Notes under the pieces: generated by a model
The model's input: the letters and a program-made list of their open reading frames with translations, nothing else
The model's database searches: none
Told to the model about the DNA's origin: nothing
Translations under genes and position numbers: made by a program
Part shown: positions 13,573-25,461 of the stretch, piece by piece
Layout: the number at the start of each line of letters is the position of its first letter
Position numbering within the stretch: the stretch's first letter is position 1
Origin: Nocardioides sp. B-3
GTDB taxonomy: Bacteria; Actinomycetota; Actinomycetes; Propionibacteriales; Nocardioidaceae
NCBI RefSeq assembly: GCF_024703895.1
Contig: NZ_CP087968.1
Span: forward strand, 248,001-312,000
Length of the DNA stretch: 64,000 nucleotides
Direction: 5' to 3'

Positions 13573-14567
13573 GCTCGGCCTCCTCGGGTCGCCCCGTCGG
13601 TCACGACGGGGACGAGCTGTCCACCGTCGATCGGCGGCGGGCGGCGTACAGGCAGCTCATCGACGGCGAGCTCGCCACGGGTGACGGCGAGCGCGTGCTG
13701 TTCTTCGTGCACTCGGTGGACCTGCGCCACGCCTCCCCCGACCTGATCGCCGCTGCCGGGCTCGGGCTCGCGCTGGCCGATCGTGGGTACGGCGTGCGGC
13801 TGGTCCCCGCGCCACCGGTGGCACCTCGGCGGCGCGGCCGACATCTGGATCGCGACCACGCCCGACGCCGATCCGTCGCAGGCACCCGCCGGTTCCCGGC
13901 GGATGGCGTGGGCGCACAGTGACGTCGAGGCGTGGTCCGAGCTCGACCACCTGATGGCCTACGACCGGGTCCCGGTCGCCTCCGAGGTCGGGCGCAGCCT
14001 GCTGGCCACGACCTCCGCCGGTCGCCTCGACGTGCTGTGCAACGCCGCGGACACCGAGCTCTTCGCACCGCGCGAGGGCGACGGTGGGCGCGACGGCGTC
14101 GCCAGCCCGGGTGTGTACGTCGAACGCGGCCGTGCCATCCAGCCGCTGATCAACGACGTGAAGTTCACGGTGCCACTCACCGTCTACGCCGAGCCGCAGC
14201 GCAACATGCGCTCCAGTCTGCTCGGCCGGCTCGAGGAGCCCATCGCGTGGCTGCGCGCGCCGGAGGTGATGACGCGCTCGGAGCTGACGGTGATCGAGCT
14301 GCCCTCCACCGCCGTCGGTGACGCGACCCTGCCGGCGCACTTCTTCGAGAGCATCGCCTGCGGGTCGCTGCCGATCGTCAACTCCCGGCTCGGTGCCGTC
14401 GAGTGCGGGCTCGAGGTGCCGTCGTACACGACGTCCGACGAGCTGGGCGAGCTGATCACGTCTCTGCGCGCCGACCCCGAGCGGATCCATTCCCTCGTCG
14501 AGGGCCTGCGCGAGCGGGGTCGCGCGCGAGCACACGTGGGACCTGCGGGCGCGCACCTTCGAGGAAC
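13569..14567 (+). CDS. Glycosyltransferase-like protein, end uncertain
   Basis: Begins MSSASSGRPVGHDGDELS and is coupled to the gene before it. VLFFVHSVDLRHASPDLIAAAG, LALADRGYGVRLV and, near the end, AHFFESIACGSLPIVNSRLG with YTTSDELGELI fit a GT-B glycosyltransferase whose C-terminal half binds the sugar nucleotide. Breaks near 13808 and 14520; after the second it reads EHTWDLRARTFEERV. No stop is visible before the next gene. A further extra G near 14588 would fuse this ORF in frame to the following glycosyltransferase, giving one protein of about 720 residues. I cannot decide between fusion and two genes. Confidence 0.6.
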
Positions 14568-15734
14568 GTGTCGGCACGGCTCGTCGGGGAGCAGACGACG
14601 CCCCCGCCGCAGCGGGCGCTGCACTACTTCCCGGACTACAACCGGGCGAACCCCTACCGGGGGATGCTGTTCGCGGAGCTCGGGGCGGTGGATGCCTACC
14701 CGAAGGCCGTGGCCGACGTCATCGAGCACCCGGAGAACCGCGCCATCGCGTCGGTCCCGGGCATCTTGAACATCCACTGGACGACGCCGATCCTGCAGTA
14801 CGCCACGGGCCCGTTCCGGGCCGCCATCGAGCTCGACCGGTTCAGCGCGGCGCTGCACAAGTTCCGCACCGCGGGCGGGCGGCTGGTGTGGACCCTGCAC
14901 AACGTGCTGCCGCACGAGGCCCGGCACGTGTGGGCGGAGACCCAGCTGGCCCAGCTGTTGGCCGACCGCGCCGACGCGATCCACGCACTGTCCGAGATCA
15001 CCGCGCGCCGGGCATCCGAGGTGCTGCGCCTCGACCCACGGCGCGTCGTCGTGATCGAGCACTCGAGCTATGTCGGGCAGTATCCCGACTGGGTCAGCCG
15101 CGACGCCGCCCGCGCCCAGCTCGGTCTGGCGCCCGAGGACAAGGTGCTGGTCGCCCTCGGCGGCATCCGGCCCTACAAGGGCCCGGGCCGGCTGCTCGAC
15201 GTCTTCCACGAGCTGGCCGAGGAGGACCCCAGCCTGCACCTGCTCGTGGCCGGCAAGCCGGCGGCGACCCGGGAGACGGCCGGCCTGCAACGGCGCTGCG
15301 AGCAGTCGCCGCGCGTGCTCTCGGAGTTCTCGCACGTGCCCGACGACCAGCTGCAGGTCTGGTTCGGCGCGGCCGACCTCGCGGTGCTCCCCTACTCCCG
15401 GATCCTCAACTCCGGGGTCTTCTGGCTGGCGCAGACCTTCGGCCTGCCGATCGTCGGCCCGCGCACGGGTGCGCTCCTCGACCTCGCCGACGAGCCGCAC
15501 GTACGCCTGTTCAACCCGCGCGACGACCGGTCGCTCAAGGAGACACTGCGCTCGACGATCATCGAGCTCGTCGACGACCCGCAGAGCGCCCGCGCGGCCC
15601 ACGCCTCGTCGCTCAGCGCGGCCCGCTCGCGGCCGCCGCAGAGGATGGCGTCGGACTTCGCCACCTTCATCGAGCCGATGCTGACCGGACAGGACCGGGC
15701 GCCTCGGAGGGCGCCTCGACGGGCCGCGGGGTGA
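14568..15734 (+). CDS. Glycosyltransferase family 4-like
   Basis: About 388 residues, largely intact. ALHYFPDYNRANPYRGMLF at the start, VWTLHNVLPHE, IHALSEITARRA, then the GT-B C-terminal domain: KVLVALGGIRPYKGPGRLLD, LLVAGKP, and LPYSRILNSGVFWLAQTFGLP (donor-binding loop). It resembles mannosyl- and glucosyltransferases that extend polysaccharides. The GTG at 14568 follows cgaGAGGaac and is a possible start, but the upstream gene may be fused (see that entry). The stop is five bases before the GTG of the next gene. Confidence 0.8.
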   Translation: MSARLVGEQTTPPPQRALHYFPDYNRANPYRGMLFAELGAVDAYPKAVADVIEHPENRAIASVPGILNIHWTTPILQYATGPFRAAIELDRFSAALHKFRTAGGRLVWTLHNVLPHEARHVWAETQLAQLLADRADAIHALSEITARRASEVLRLDPRRVVVIEHSSYVGQYPDWVSRDAARAQLGLAPEDKVLVALGGIRPYKGPGRLLDVFHELAEEDPSLHLLVAGKPAATRETAGLQRRCEQSPRVLSEFSHVPDDQLQVWFGAADLAVLPYSRILNSGVFWLAQTFGLPIVGPRTGALLDLADEPHVRLFNPRDDRSLKETLRSTIIELVDDPQSARAAHASSLSAARSRPPQRMASDFATFIEPMLTGQDRAPRRAPRRAAG

Positions 15735-15738
15735 GCAC

Positions 15739-18682
15739 GTGATCGAACCCCCCATGAGCACCGCGGCACGGCACTCCGCCCGCGACCCGGTCGCGTCGGG
15801 GCTGCTCGACCTCGACTGGATCGGCGCACAGCTCGGCACCCAGCCGGCGACGGCCGAGGACGCCGCCCGCGCCGTCATCAACACTCCCGACATCTCCCCG
15901 CACCCGCTCTTCGAGGCGACGTGGCTGCCGGGCAAGGGCGTCTGGCAGGCCGGTGACCTGCCGCCGTCACTGTGGTACGTCACCGAGGGTCCGCGCCGCA
16001 ACCGGCTGGCGCCGCACCCGCTGATCAACACCGAGCGGATCCTCGAGGAGAACCCCGCGGCCCGCGACCACACATTCGGCCCGCTGGCCCGGTGGTCCGA
16101 CCACGCGACGCGCGAGACCCCGATGCCCGTACGCCGCGGCTACCCGCACCTGCAGTGGGGCGAGTTCCGCGACAACGCCTTGCGCGCGGCGCGCGAGTGG
16201 CAGGTCCTGTCCTACCTCGACGCCAACCCCGGAGCACACCAGCACTCCCCCGAGGCCGCCGGCCCCGTCGTCACGGTGCTGATGAGCGCCCGGGACGTCG
16301 GTCCGCTGCTGGCGCCGACCATCGCCGCACTGCAGGACCAGACCCTCGACCAGTGGGAGCTGCTCGTCCTCGACCGCGGGTCCATCGACGCGACGAGCAG
16401 CGTCGCCTCCGACGCGGCGACCCGCGACCCCCGCATCCGCGTCGTGCTCGGGTCGCGCACCCAGCTCGGGCGCACCCTCAACCGCGGCATCCAGCGCGCC
16501 CGCGGCGAGTTCCCGGCCTTCCTCGAGCCCGGCCACCTGTGGCACCCGGAGTTCCCGGCCCGCGGTGTCGGGGTGCTCCGGGCCGGCGAGCGCTCCGCCG
16601 TCCACGCCTTCACCGGGCCCGACACGCGACTGTCCGGCGAGCTGGTGACGACGTCCCAGTTCGACCTCGGGACGACCCTGCTTCGCCGTACGACCCTCGA
16701 CGAGGTCGGCACCTTCGACGAGGGCGACTCGGAGGAGACGGTCGCCACGTTCGTCGACCGGCTCCGCACCTCGCTGATCGTCGGCTGGGCCAATCCCCTC
16801 GTGCTCGTGCGCGGAGTCACCGCCGACGCACCCGCCACCGTCAACTGGGAGGCCGCCCGGGCCACCGAAAGGGTCGCCGGGCGCACCAGCATCGTGCTGC
16901 CGATGGGCTACGGCTCCCGCGGCACGGTCGACTGGCTGCTCGCCGGGGAACCGGACGTCGAGGTGGTCGTCGTGGCCACGCGTGACCGCCGCGGACCGCA
17001 CCTGCTCACGTCGGCGCTGGCCGGACTGCTGCCGTCGGTCACCAGTGTCTCGGTGCCCGCCGGCACCCGGATCTCCGCGGCGACGAACATCGGCATCGCG
17101 CACACCACCGGCGACCGGGTCGTGCTGCTCCGTCCGGAGGCACAGCCGGCGCCGGAGCTGATCCGACGTCTCACCGGGACCGTCGACGACCCCGACGTCG
17201 CCGTCGCCCAGCCGCTCGTGCTCGACCGGCGCGGCCTGATCATCTCCGCCGGCGCCGGTTTCCCCGAAGAACGACGGCCGGCTCGGGTTGCTCTTCGCCG
17301 GCCACGCCGCGTCCGACGCGCGCCGCCTCGGCGCGGCCGAGATCCCGGCCCCGGCCTCTCCGATGGTGGCCCTGCGGGCCGGCGCACTGCTGACGCTGCA
17401 CGGCCTCGACACCAGCTTCCCCGACGTCCCGGCGGAGACCGACCTCGGGCTGCGCGCGGCCGCCACCGGGGTCGGGCGCAGCGTGCTGGTGCCCGACGTG
17501 AGCGTCACCTCCCGCACGGCCTACGCCGAACCCGCCGAGCTCAAGATGGCGATGGCCGCCCTTCGGTCGCGCCGGCACACCATCCCTGACGACCACACCA
17601 GCACCCTGTGGCAGACGTCCGGCTTCGAGGTCACCGGGGTCCGGAGCCAGCGCGTCTCCGCCGATCCCGACGACCCCGAGTCCGACTCCGTCCTCCTCCA
17701 GCAGCAGGTCGTGCGCCACGTGCAGGGCATCGACGAGCACCCGCCGCGGCTGCGTTGGACGATCGACACCGCTGCACCGGCCGGTCCGCGCGGCGAACGC
17801 TGGGGCGACACCCACTTCGCCCGGTCGCTGGCAGCCGCGCTCGAGCGCAGCGGGCAGAACGTGTCGGTCGACTCCCGTGACGCCCGGCACCGGCCCTCAC
17901 GCGACCACGACGACGTCGTGCTCGTGCTGCGCGGGCTCGACCTCGTCGAGCCGCACCCGACGGCGCTGAACATGCAGTGGATCATCAGCCACCCCGACCT
18001 CGTCTCGATGGCCGAGCTCAAGTCCTTCGACTCGGTCTACGCCGCCAGCCTGAGCTGGCCGGCCCAGTCCGTCGCGACTGGGGACTGCCCGTCCAACCCC
18101 TGCTGCAGTGCACCGATCCGCGCTTCTTCCACCCCCGACCGCGGCGTGCCCGACACCGGCCCGGCCGTGCTGTTCGTCGGCAACTCCCGCGGCGTCTTCC
18201 GGCAGGCGGTCCGCACCGCGCTGGCCGCCGACGCCGACCTCACGGTGCACGGCGCCGACTGGGACGAGTTCCTCGACCCCGCCACCGTCGCGTCGTCAGG
18301 GGTGCCCAACGACGAGGTGGGCGCGCTCTACGCCTCGGCCGGGATCGTCCTCAACGACCACCACGTCGACATGCGCCGCGACAGCTTCCTGTCCAACCGC
18401 CTCTTCGACGCCGCCGCCTGCGGTGCCCGGATCGCCACCGACCCGGTCTCCGGCCTGCACGAGACCTTCGGCGATCTCGTCCAGCCCTTCCACGACGAGA
18501 GCGACCTGACACGACTGATCACGTCGCCGTACGCCGCCTTCCCGGACAACGAGACGCGCCGGGCCCGGGCACTGCAGATCATCGCGCAGCACACGTTCGA
18601 CCAGCGCGCCGCGCGGCTCGTCGAGGACGCCGTCACCGCCCTGCGCGGGCGCGAACGCCGTCCCAGCCGCTCCTCGCGCTGA
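15739..18682 (+). CDS. Large multidomain glycosyltransferase (GT2 plus CgeB-like domain)
   Basis: About 980 residues, the largest gene of the sugar operon. An N-terminal region of unknown fold (WLPGKGVWQAGDLPPSLWYV), a GT2 domain near residues 175-280 (VVTVLMSARDVGPLLAPTIAAL, LEPGHLWHPEF), a second GT2-like half near 390-600 (DVEVVVVATRDRRG, NIGIAHTTGDRVVLL), and a C-terminal domain like CgeB-type glycosyltransferases (AVLFVGNSRGVFRQAV, FLSNRLFDAAACGARIATD). Breaks near 17268 (repaired AGFPKNDGRLGLLFAG), 18061 and 18140 (repaired DWGLPVQPLLQCTDPRFFHPD). Such proteins usually decorate cell-surface glycans. Confidence 0.75.
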
Positions 18683-18700
18683 GGTCGCCGGCCGCCGTTT

Positions 18701-18836
18701 GGTGGCGGCACCTCACGTCGCAGAGGGTGCTTCGGAGTCAATCTGCCGCCACCCTCGCCGGGCCGGCCCGCACGGTGGCGGCACATCACCGACACCGCCG
18801 ACTCCCAGCAGCAATCTGCCGCCACCCCGACAAGAC
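18701..18836. repeat. Two tandem copies of an intergenic inverted-repeat module
   Basis: Between the convergent glycosyltransferase and ftsY genes. Copy 1: GGTGGCGGCA at 18701-18710 pairs with TGCCGCCACC at 18744-18753. Copy 2: the same ten bases at 18774-18783 pair with 18827-18836. Flanks are also shared (CAATC before each right arm, CAC/CACC after the left arms). The arms are perfect while the loops differ, which suggests a REP-like mobile palindrome or a double bidirectional terminator. Confidence 0.65.
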
Positions 18837-18870
18837 GCGGCGGCGGCGGCGGGAGAGTCGCTGAGTCCGA

Positions 18871-20001
18871 TCAGCCGAGAAGCGCGTCGACGAAGGCGCC
18901 CGCGTCGAACGGTGCGAGGTCGTCGGCGCCTTCACCGAGACCGACGAGCTTGACCGGGACGCCCAGCTCGCGCTGGACCGCGACCACGATGCCGCCCTTG
19001 GCCGAGCCGTCGAGCTTGGTCAGGACGATGCCGGTGACGTCGACGATCTCGCTGAAGACGCGGGCCCGGATCATCCCGTTCTGACCGGTGGTGGCGTCGA
19101 GGACGAGCAGCACCTCGGTGACCGGGGCCTGCTTCTCGATGACGCGCTTGACCTTGCCGAGCTCGTCCATCAGCCCGGCCTTGTTCTGGAGACGGCCGGC
19201 CGTGTCCACGAGCACCGTGTCGACGCCGTGCTCGACACCCTGCTTGACCGCCTCGAAGGCGACGCTGGCGGGGTCGGAGCCCTCCGGCCCGCGCACGACC
19301 TCGACGCCGACGCGCTCGCCCCGGGTGGCGAGCTGCTCGACGGCGGCGGCGCGGAACGTGTCGGCTGCGCCGAGGGTCACGGTGAGGTTCTCGGCCACGA
19401 GGATGCGGGCGAGCTTGCCGACGGTGGTGGTCTTGCCGGCGCCGTTGACGCCGACGACGAGGACGACGCCGGGCTTGCCGTCGGCGCCGCTCACCTGCAG
19501 GCGGCGGTCCATGGTCGGGTCGACGAGCTCCAGCAGCTCCTCGCGGAGTACGGCGCGGGCGTCGATGTCCTGACCACCCTCGACGCGCAGGCGGGACCGC
19601 AGTCGCTCCACCAGCTGCGTCGTCGGCGCGACTCCGATGTCCGCGGTCAGCAGGGTGTCCTCGATGGACTCCCAAGTGTCCTCGTCGAGACGGTCGCGGC
19701 TGAGCAGCGCGAGCAGTCCGCGACCGAGGGTGCCCTGCGAGCCGGCGAGACGCTGGCGCAGCCGGACCGGGCGAGAGGCCGTGCCTTCCGGCTTCTCGAG
19801 CGTCGGCTCTTCGATCGGCGCCTCTGCGGGCGTTCCTGCCTCTGTCGGCGCCTCGGTCCGAGGCGGCGCGATGACGTCGGTGCCCGCGCTCGGCACGGAC
19901 GGAGCCTTGCCCCGGCGGCCGGCCAGCAGGCCGACCAGCATCAGCACGCCGACGACGGCGATGCCGATGATCAGATAGAGCCAGTCACCGAGGTAGTCCA
20001 T
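18871..20001 (-). CDS. ftsY: SRP receptor GTPase FtsY
   Basis: Intact, 376 residues. N-terminal membrane anchor ([20 protein letters not shown], residues about 6-26), an acidic Pro/Glu-rich linker, then the N and G domains: [22 protein letters not shown]-loop [48 protein letters not shown]. It is the membrane docking partner of Ffh, encoded 13 kb away. The start at MDYLGDW was chosen because the anchor follows directly; a four-codon extension exists. It lies upstream of the repeats and downstream of smc and the thioesterase. Confidence 0.95.
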   Translation of the reverse strand: MDYLGDWLYLIIGIAVVGVLMLVGLLAGRRGKAPSVPSAGTDVIAPPRTEAPTEAGTPAEAPIEEPTLEKPEGTASRPVRLRQRLAGSQGTLGRGLLALLSRDRLDEDTWESIEDTLLTADIGVAPTTQLVERLRSRLRVEGGQDIDARAVLREELLELVDPTMDRRLQVSGADGKPGVVLVVGVNGAGKTTTVGKLARILVAENLTVTLGAADTFRAAAVEQLATRGERVGVEVVRGPEGSDPASVAFEAVKQGVEHGVDTVLVDTAGRLQNKAGLMDELGKVKRVIEKQAPVTEVLLVLDATTGQNGMIRARVFSEIVDVTGIVLTKLDGSAKGGIVVAVQRELGVPVKLVGLGEGADDLAPFDAGAFVDALLG

Positions 20002-20034
20002 GGCGCAATCCAATCACGCGCCAACGGACTGCTG

Positions 20035-20214
20035 TCAGGCGCGGACGTCCTCGTGGTCGCCGAAGGTCGGCAACGCGTCGACGCCCTTGCGCATCGCGTC
20101 CCCGAGCTGGGGAACGACGGGCAGGTCCTCGCCACGGTGCGGGTAGGCGACGTACAACACGACGGCCGCGGAGACGGCCGGGACGAGCAGCATCATCAAG
20201 ACGATCGCCAGCAT
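20035..20214 (-). CDS. Small single-pass membrane protein
   Basis: 59 residues from the ATG at 20214, which has CGGGAG eight bases upstream. A membrane helix (MLAIVLMMLLVPAVSAAVVLYVAYP) is followed by a short, polar tail with HRGEDLPVVPQLGDAM. Extension to 20250 would add twelve residues without a ribosome site. It sits between ftsY and the thioesterase on the same strand. The family is unknown; its position next to ftsY might hint at a membrane role, but nothing more can be said. Confidence 0.55.
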   Translation of the reverse strand: MLAIVLMMLLVPAVSAAVVLYVAYPHRGEDLPVVPQLGDAMRKGVDALPTFGDHEDVRA

Positions 20215-20325
20215 GTCTTCAACTCCCGAGAGGTGTGCAGATGTCTCCACCGTGGCACATCGGTCCGCCCGGGCGCGATTTCACGCGGTCCTCGCCGGTG
20301 TGTCGCCGCCCACACTCTCCCCCAC

Positions 20326-20461
20326 CCCAGCGGTGAGTGAGCCACATTCTCGGGCTGCGGAATGTGGGTGGTTCACCGCTGCTGGGCGTGTCCCGCGCGC
20401 CACGCCGACGCACCGGTGTCACACCCACATTTTCGTACGTCGAAATGTGGCTCACTCACCG
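20326..20461. repeat. Compound palindromic element between a thioesterase and a small membrane gene
   Basis: First hairpin: 20328-20349 pairs with 20360-20381 (9 bp, a 5-base internal loop, 8 bp). Second hairpin: CCACATTT at 20425-20432 pairs with AAATGTGG at 20443-20450. In addition CGGTGAGTGAGCCACATT at 20331-20348 recurs in inverted form at 20444-20461, so the whole block is flanked by an 18-base inverted repeat. This occupies the 261-base spacer 20215-20475, where I see no gene. It looks like a REP-type element. Confidence 0.6.
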
Positions 20462-20475
20462 CCGGGAAGACCGGT

Positions 20476-20934
20476 TCAGCGGAGCAGCGGCTCCACAGCC
20501 GCGCGCACCACGTCGGGCATCGGGACGACCGGTCGGTTGCCTGCACCGTGCTCGTTGTCGACGTACACGTGCACGAAACGGCCCTCGGCGGCGGCCTCGT
20601 CGGAGTCGCCCCGGAAGAGCCCGATGCGGTAGATGATCGACGAGCTGCCGACCTTGTCCACGACCATGCCCATCTCGATCGGCTCGGGGAAGCCGACCTC
20701 GCGGAAGTAGCGGCACGACGTCTCGGCCACCACCCCGATCTGCGGGAGCGCGCGCACGTCGACGCCGGTCGCCTCGTAGAGGTGCGCGTTGACGGCCGTG
20801 TCGAAGAGCTCGTAGTAGGTCGCGTTGTTCAGGTGGCCGTAGGCGTCGTCGTCGCGCCACCGGGTGGTCGCGGTGCGCCGGGCGACGTAGTCGGCACGGG
20901 TGGGGCGGGCTGCTCGATCGGTCACGGGCGCCAC
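20476..20934 (-). CDS. Acyl-CoA thioesterase, hotdog fold (4HBT)
   Basis: Intact, 152 residues. The hotdog-fold thioesterase signature is visible: TRWRDDDAYGHLNNATYYELFDTAV (Asp and His/Asn of the active site), then SCRYFREVGFPEPIEMGMVVDKVGSSSIIYRIGLFRG and VHVYVDNE. It belongs to the YbgC/4-hydroxybenzoyl-CoA thioesterase type that hydrolyses acyl-CoA. Only 13 bases separate it from the smc stop, so it is likely read with smc. Substrate cannot be told. Confidence 0.85.
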   Translation of the reverse strand: MAPVTDRAARPTRADYVARRTATTRWRDDDAYGHLNNATYYELFDTAVNAHLYEATGVDVRALPQIGVVAETSCRYFREVGFPEPIEMGMVVDKVGSSSIIYRIGLFRGDSDEAAAEGRFVHVYVDNEHGAGNRPVVPMPDVVRAAVEPLLR

Positions 20935-20947
20935 CCTAACGGCGACC

Positions 20948-23900
20948 TCAGGCCGACTCGGCCCGCTCCAACCGCTGGGAGATGACCGTGGTCACGCCGT
21001 CGCCACGCATGGTGACGCCGTAGAGCGCGTCGCCGACCTCCATCGTCCGCTTCTGGTGCGTGATGACCAGCAGCTGGGAGTTCTCGCGCAGCTCCTCGTA
21101 GATCTCCAGCAGCCGGCCGAGGTTGGTGTCGTCGAGGGCGGCCTCGACCTCGTCGAGGATGTAGAACGGTGAGGGGCGTGCCTTGAACAGCGCGACCGGG
21201 AAGGCCACCGCGACCAGTGAGCGCTCACCACCGGAGAGCAGTGAGAGTCGCTTGACCTTCTTGCCGGCGGGGCGGGCCTCCACCTCGATGCCGGTGTTGA
21301 GCATGTCGTCGGGGTCGGTGAGGACGAGTCGTCCCTCACCACCGGGGAAGAGCCGCGCGAAGGTCGAGTCGAAGGCCTTCTCGACGTCGGCGTAGGCCTC
21401 GGTGAAGACCTGCTGCACGCGGTCGTCGACCTCGCGGACAATGTCGAGGAGGTCCTTGCGGGTCCGCCGCAGGTCCTCGAGCTGCTCGCTGAGGAACTTG
21501 TGTCGCTCCTCCATGGCGGAGAACTCCTCGAGCGCCAGCGGGTTGACCCGGCCCAGCATGGCGAGGGCGCGCTCGGCGGTCTTGAGCCGCTTCTCCTGCT
21601 CCTCCCGGACGAAGGGCACCGGCTCGGGCGCGATCGCATCCTCGGCGACCTCACCGAAGAACGGCACCAGCGTCGTCGGGCCGTAGTCGTTGATCAGGCC
21701 GTCGGCCTCCGGGCCGAGCTCCTCGAGCGCGCGCTCCTCGAGCTGGTCGATCCGCATCTTCTGCTGGGTCCGCGCCATCTCGTCGCGATGGACGGAGTTG
21801 ACCAGCTCGTCGTGCTCGCGACCGAGGTCGCGCAACGTCGATCGCGCGGCCAGCAGCTGCTGCTCGCGCTCCCGGCGTGACTCCTCGACGGCGGCGCGAG
21901 CGTCGGCGGCCAGCATCACGCTGCGTTCGAGCCGCTGGAGCACGATCGTCACACCGGCGTTGACCGCCTCGGCGGCGGCCCCCTCACGGATCAGCCGCTC
22001 GCGGCGCTCGGTTGCGCGCGCCCGGGAGTCGCGCTCGGCCCTGGGCGGCGCGCACGAGCGAGTCGGCGCGACCGTTGAGCGCACGAGCTCGTTCCTCGGT
22101 GGTGCGCAACGTCAGGCGGGCATCCATCTCGCCCTGACGGGTGGCCTTGGCCGCCTCGACGAGGCGCTCGCGCTCGGAGACGTCGGGTTCGTCGTCGGGT
22201 GCTTCCTCGGCGGTGGAGAGCCGCAGCTCGAGGTCCGCCAGACCGGCGCTGTCCGTCTCGCGAGCGGCCTCGGCCGTCGCGATCGCACGTTCGAGCCGCT
22301 CGGCCTCGCCCCGGGCGGAGCGCGCCCGGGAGCCGTACTGACCCAGCTCCTCGGCCACCGCCGCCAGCGTCGCGTCGGACTCGTGCAGCTTGGCGAGCGC
22401 GACGTCGGTGCGCTTGAGGGCGTCGTGCCGCTCGGCCTCGAGCCGGGAGATCTCGAACCCGAGGCGCTCCGTCGACGCGGTCGCCTCCCCGGAGCTGGCC
22501 GACGGCCTCGTCGACCGCGGCCCGGATCTCGAGCAGGCTGGGCTGGCTGGACGACCCCCCGGCCGCGAAGTGGGCGCCGATCAGGTCGCCGTCCCTCGTC
22601 ACGGCGGTCACGTCGGGCAGGTCGGCGATCAGGGCCCGGGCAGTGGGCAGGTCGTCGACGACCGCGATCTTGAACAACAGCCGCGCGACCGCGGGGCGCA
22701 GGTCGGCGGGCGCCTCCACGACGTCGAGTGCGTACGCCGCATGGGCCGGCAGCGCAGGCCGGGCGGCGTCGTCCGCGGGGCCACCGCCGAGGAGCAGCCC
22801 GGCACGTCCGAGGTCGTCCTTCTTGAGGTGCGCAATTGCGTCGATCGCGGCGTCGGCACCGGTCACGACGACCGCGTCGGCAGCCGTGCCGAGGGCGGCG
22901 GCGACGGCCGCCTCGTAGCCGGCCTCCACGCTCAGCAGTGCGGCCACCGAGCCGAGCAGGCCCGACACGGTGTCGGTCGCGGCGAGCAGGGCGCCGGCGC
23001 CGTCCTTGCGGTTGAGGCCGAGCTCGAGTGCATCGCGTCGGGCCACGAGGCCGGCACGGTTGCGGTCGGCCTGCTGGGCCTCTTCGCGGGCCTTGGCGAG
23101 GCGCTCGTCGATGTCGTCGAGGGCGGCGACGGCCGCTTCGTGCTCGGCGTCGAGGCCCTCCTCGCCGGCATCGAGCCCGGCGACCCGCGTCTCGAGCGAC
23201 GTGAAGTCCTTCTGTGCCCGCTCGGCGCGGGCAAGCGCCTCCTCGCGCGTGCGGAGGTGAGGCGGCCGATCTCCTCAGCGGCGGCAGCGGCGCGCGACTT
23301 GAGCGCGTTGACCTGTCCGTGCAGCCGCGCCAGCCCCTCGCGGCGGTCGGCCGCCGCGCGGGACCAGCCCGGCGATGCGGCGCTCCTCGGCTGCCGCGGC
23401 GTCCTCCGCCGTACGGCGATCGGCGACCGCCGCCTCGAGAGCAGCGCGGTGCTCCTCGACCTGTGCCCCGATCTCGGCCTCCTGCTCGCGCACCCGCACG
23501 GCCCGGGCCTCGAGCTCGTCGGGATCGCGCCCGGAGTCGACGGTGTCCGCGTCGGCCGCACCGGCGGCGTTGCGAAGGCGTTCGGTGGCCAGCGACTGGG
23601 TGCCGCGCAGGCGCTCGCGCAGGCCGGACAGGGCGAACCACGTCTCCCCGGGCCTTGGCCAGCTCGGGCAGGTCGGTGCGCAGCGCAGCCTCCGGGGCGG
23701 TCTCCTGCTCGCGGGCCGCGGCGAGGGCTGCCTCGACCTCGGCGCGACGCTCGACCAGGATCGTCTCGTCCGCCATCTCCTGCTCGAGCGCGTGCCGCGC
23801 CTTCACCGAGTCGTCGGCGACCGGGCGTGCGCGGGCGTCGCGCACGTCGGCCTGCACCGAGGCGGCCCGGCGGGCGACCTCGGCCTGTCGCCCGAGCGGC

Positions 23901-24508
23901 TTGAGCTGGCGGCGGATCTCGGTGAGCAGGTCGTTGAGACGGGTGAGGTTGCCCTCGGTGGAGTCGAGCTTGCGGAGCGCCTTCTCCTTGCGCTTGCGGT
24001 GCTTGAGCACACCCGCGGCCTCCTCGATGAAGCCGCGGCGGTCCTCGGGGGTCGCGTGCAGGATCGTGTCGAGCTGGCCCCGGCCGACAATGACGTGCAT
24101 CTCGCGGCCGATGCCGGAGTCGCTGAGCAGCTCCTGCACGTCGAGCAAGCGGCAGCTGCTGCCGTTGATGGCGTATTCAGAACCGCCGTTGCGGAACATC
24201 GTGCGCGAGATCGTGACCTCGGCATACTCGATCGGCAGCGCACCGTCGCTGTTGTCGATCGTCAGCTGCACCTCGGCCCGGCCCAGCGGAGGCCGACCGG
24301 ACGTGCCGGCGAAGATGACGTCCTCCATCTTGCCGCCGCGCAGCGACTTGGCGCCCTGCTCGCCCATCACCCGGGCGAGCGCGTCGACGACGTTGGACTT
24401 GCCGGAGCCGTTGGGACCGACGATGCAGGTGATCCCGGGCTCGAGCTGGAGCGTCGTCGCAGACGCGAAGGACTTGAAGCCCTTCAGCGTGAGGCTCTTG
24501 AGGTACAA
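20948..24508 (-). CDS. smc: Chromosome segregation ATPase SMC, about six sequence breaks
   Basis: About 1185 residues. N-terminal ATPase half: [19 protein letters not shown], Walker [29 protein letters not shown]. Then coiled coil, a hinge (about 22500-23000: [13 protein letters not shown] region [35 protein letters not shown]), a second coiled coil, and the C-terminal ATPase half: [16 protein letters not shown] (signature) and [13 protein letters not shown] (Walker B). Breaks near 23648, 23362, 23260, 22490 and 22038, possibly one more; each is a single G or C and is repairable. It organises and segregates chromosomes with ScpA/B, which are not in this window. Confidence 0.93.
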
Positions 24509-24619
24509 CGTGCAGCTCCCGGGAGGCGTGGGTACGGCGATCGCGGCATCCTTGCAGACGCCGGGGGAAGCGACCCCACCCCTAACCGCCGCCCGGCTGG
24601 GCGAGACGGATCAACAGCG

Positions 24620-25457
<838 letters not shown>

Positions 25458-25461
<4 letters not shown>

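Noticed and set aside
19228..20340. A 370-codon plus-strand ORF opposite ftsY
   Set aside because: No recognisable domain; ftsY on the minus strand is complete and intact.
20948..24508. smc as a pseudogene
   Set aside because: Each break is one repairable base and both ATPase halves and the hinge are well conserved, so decay is unlikely.
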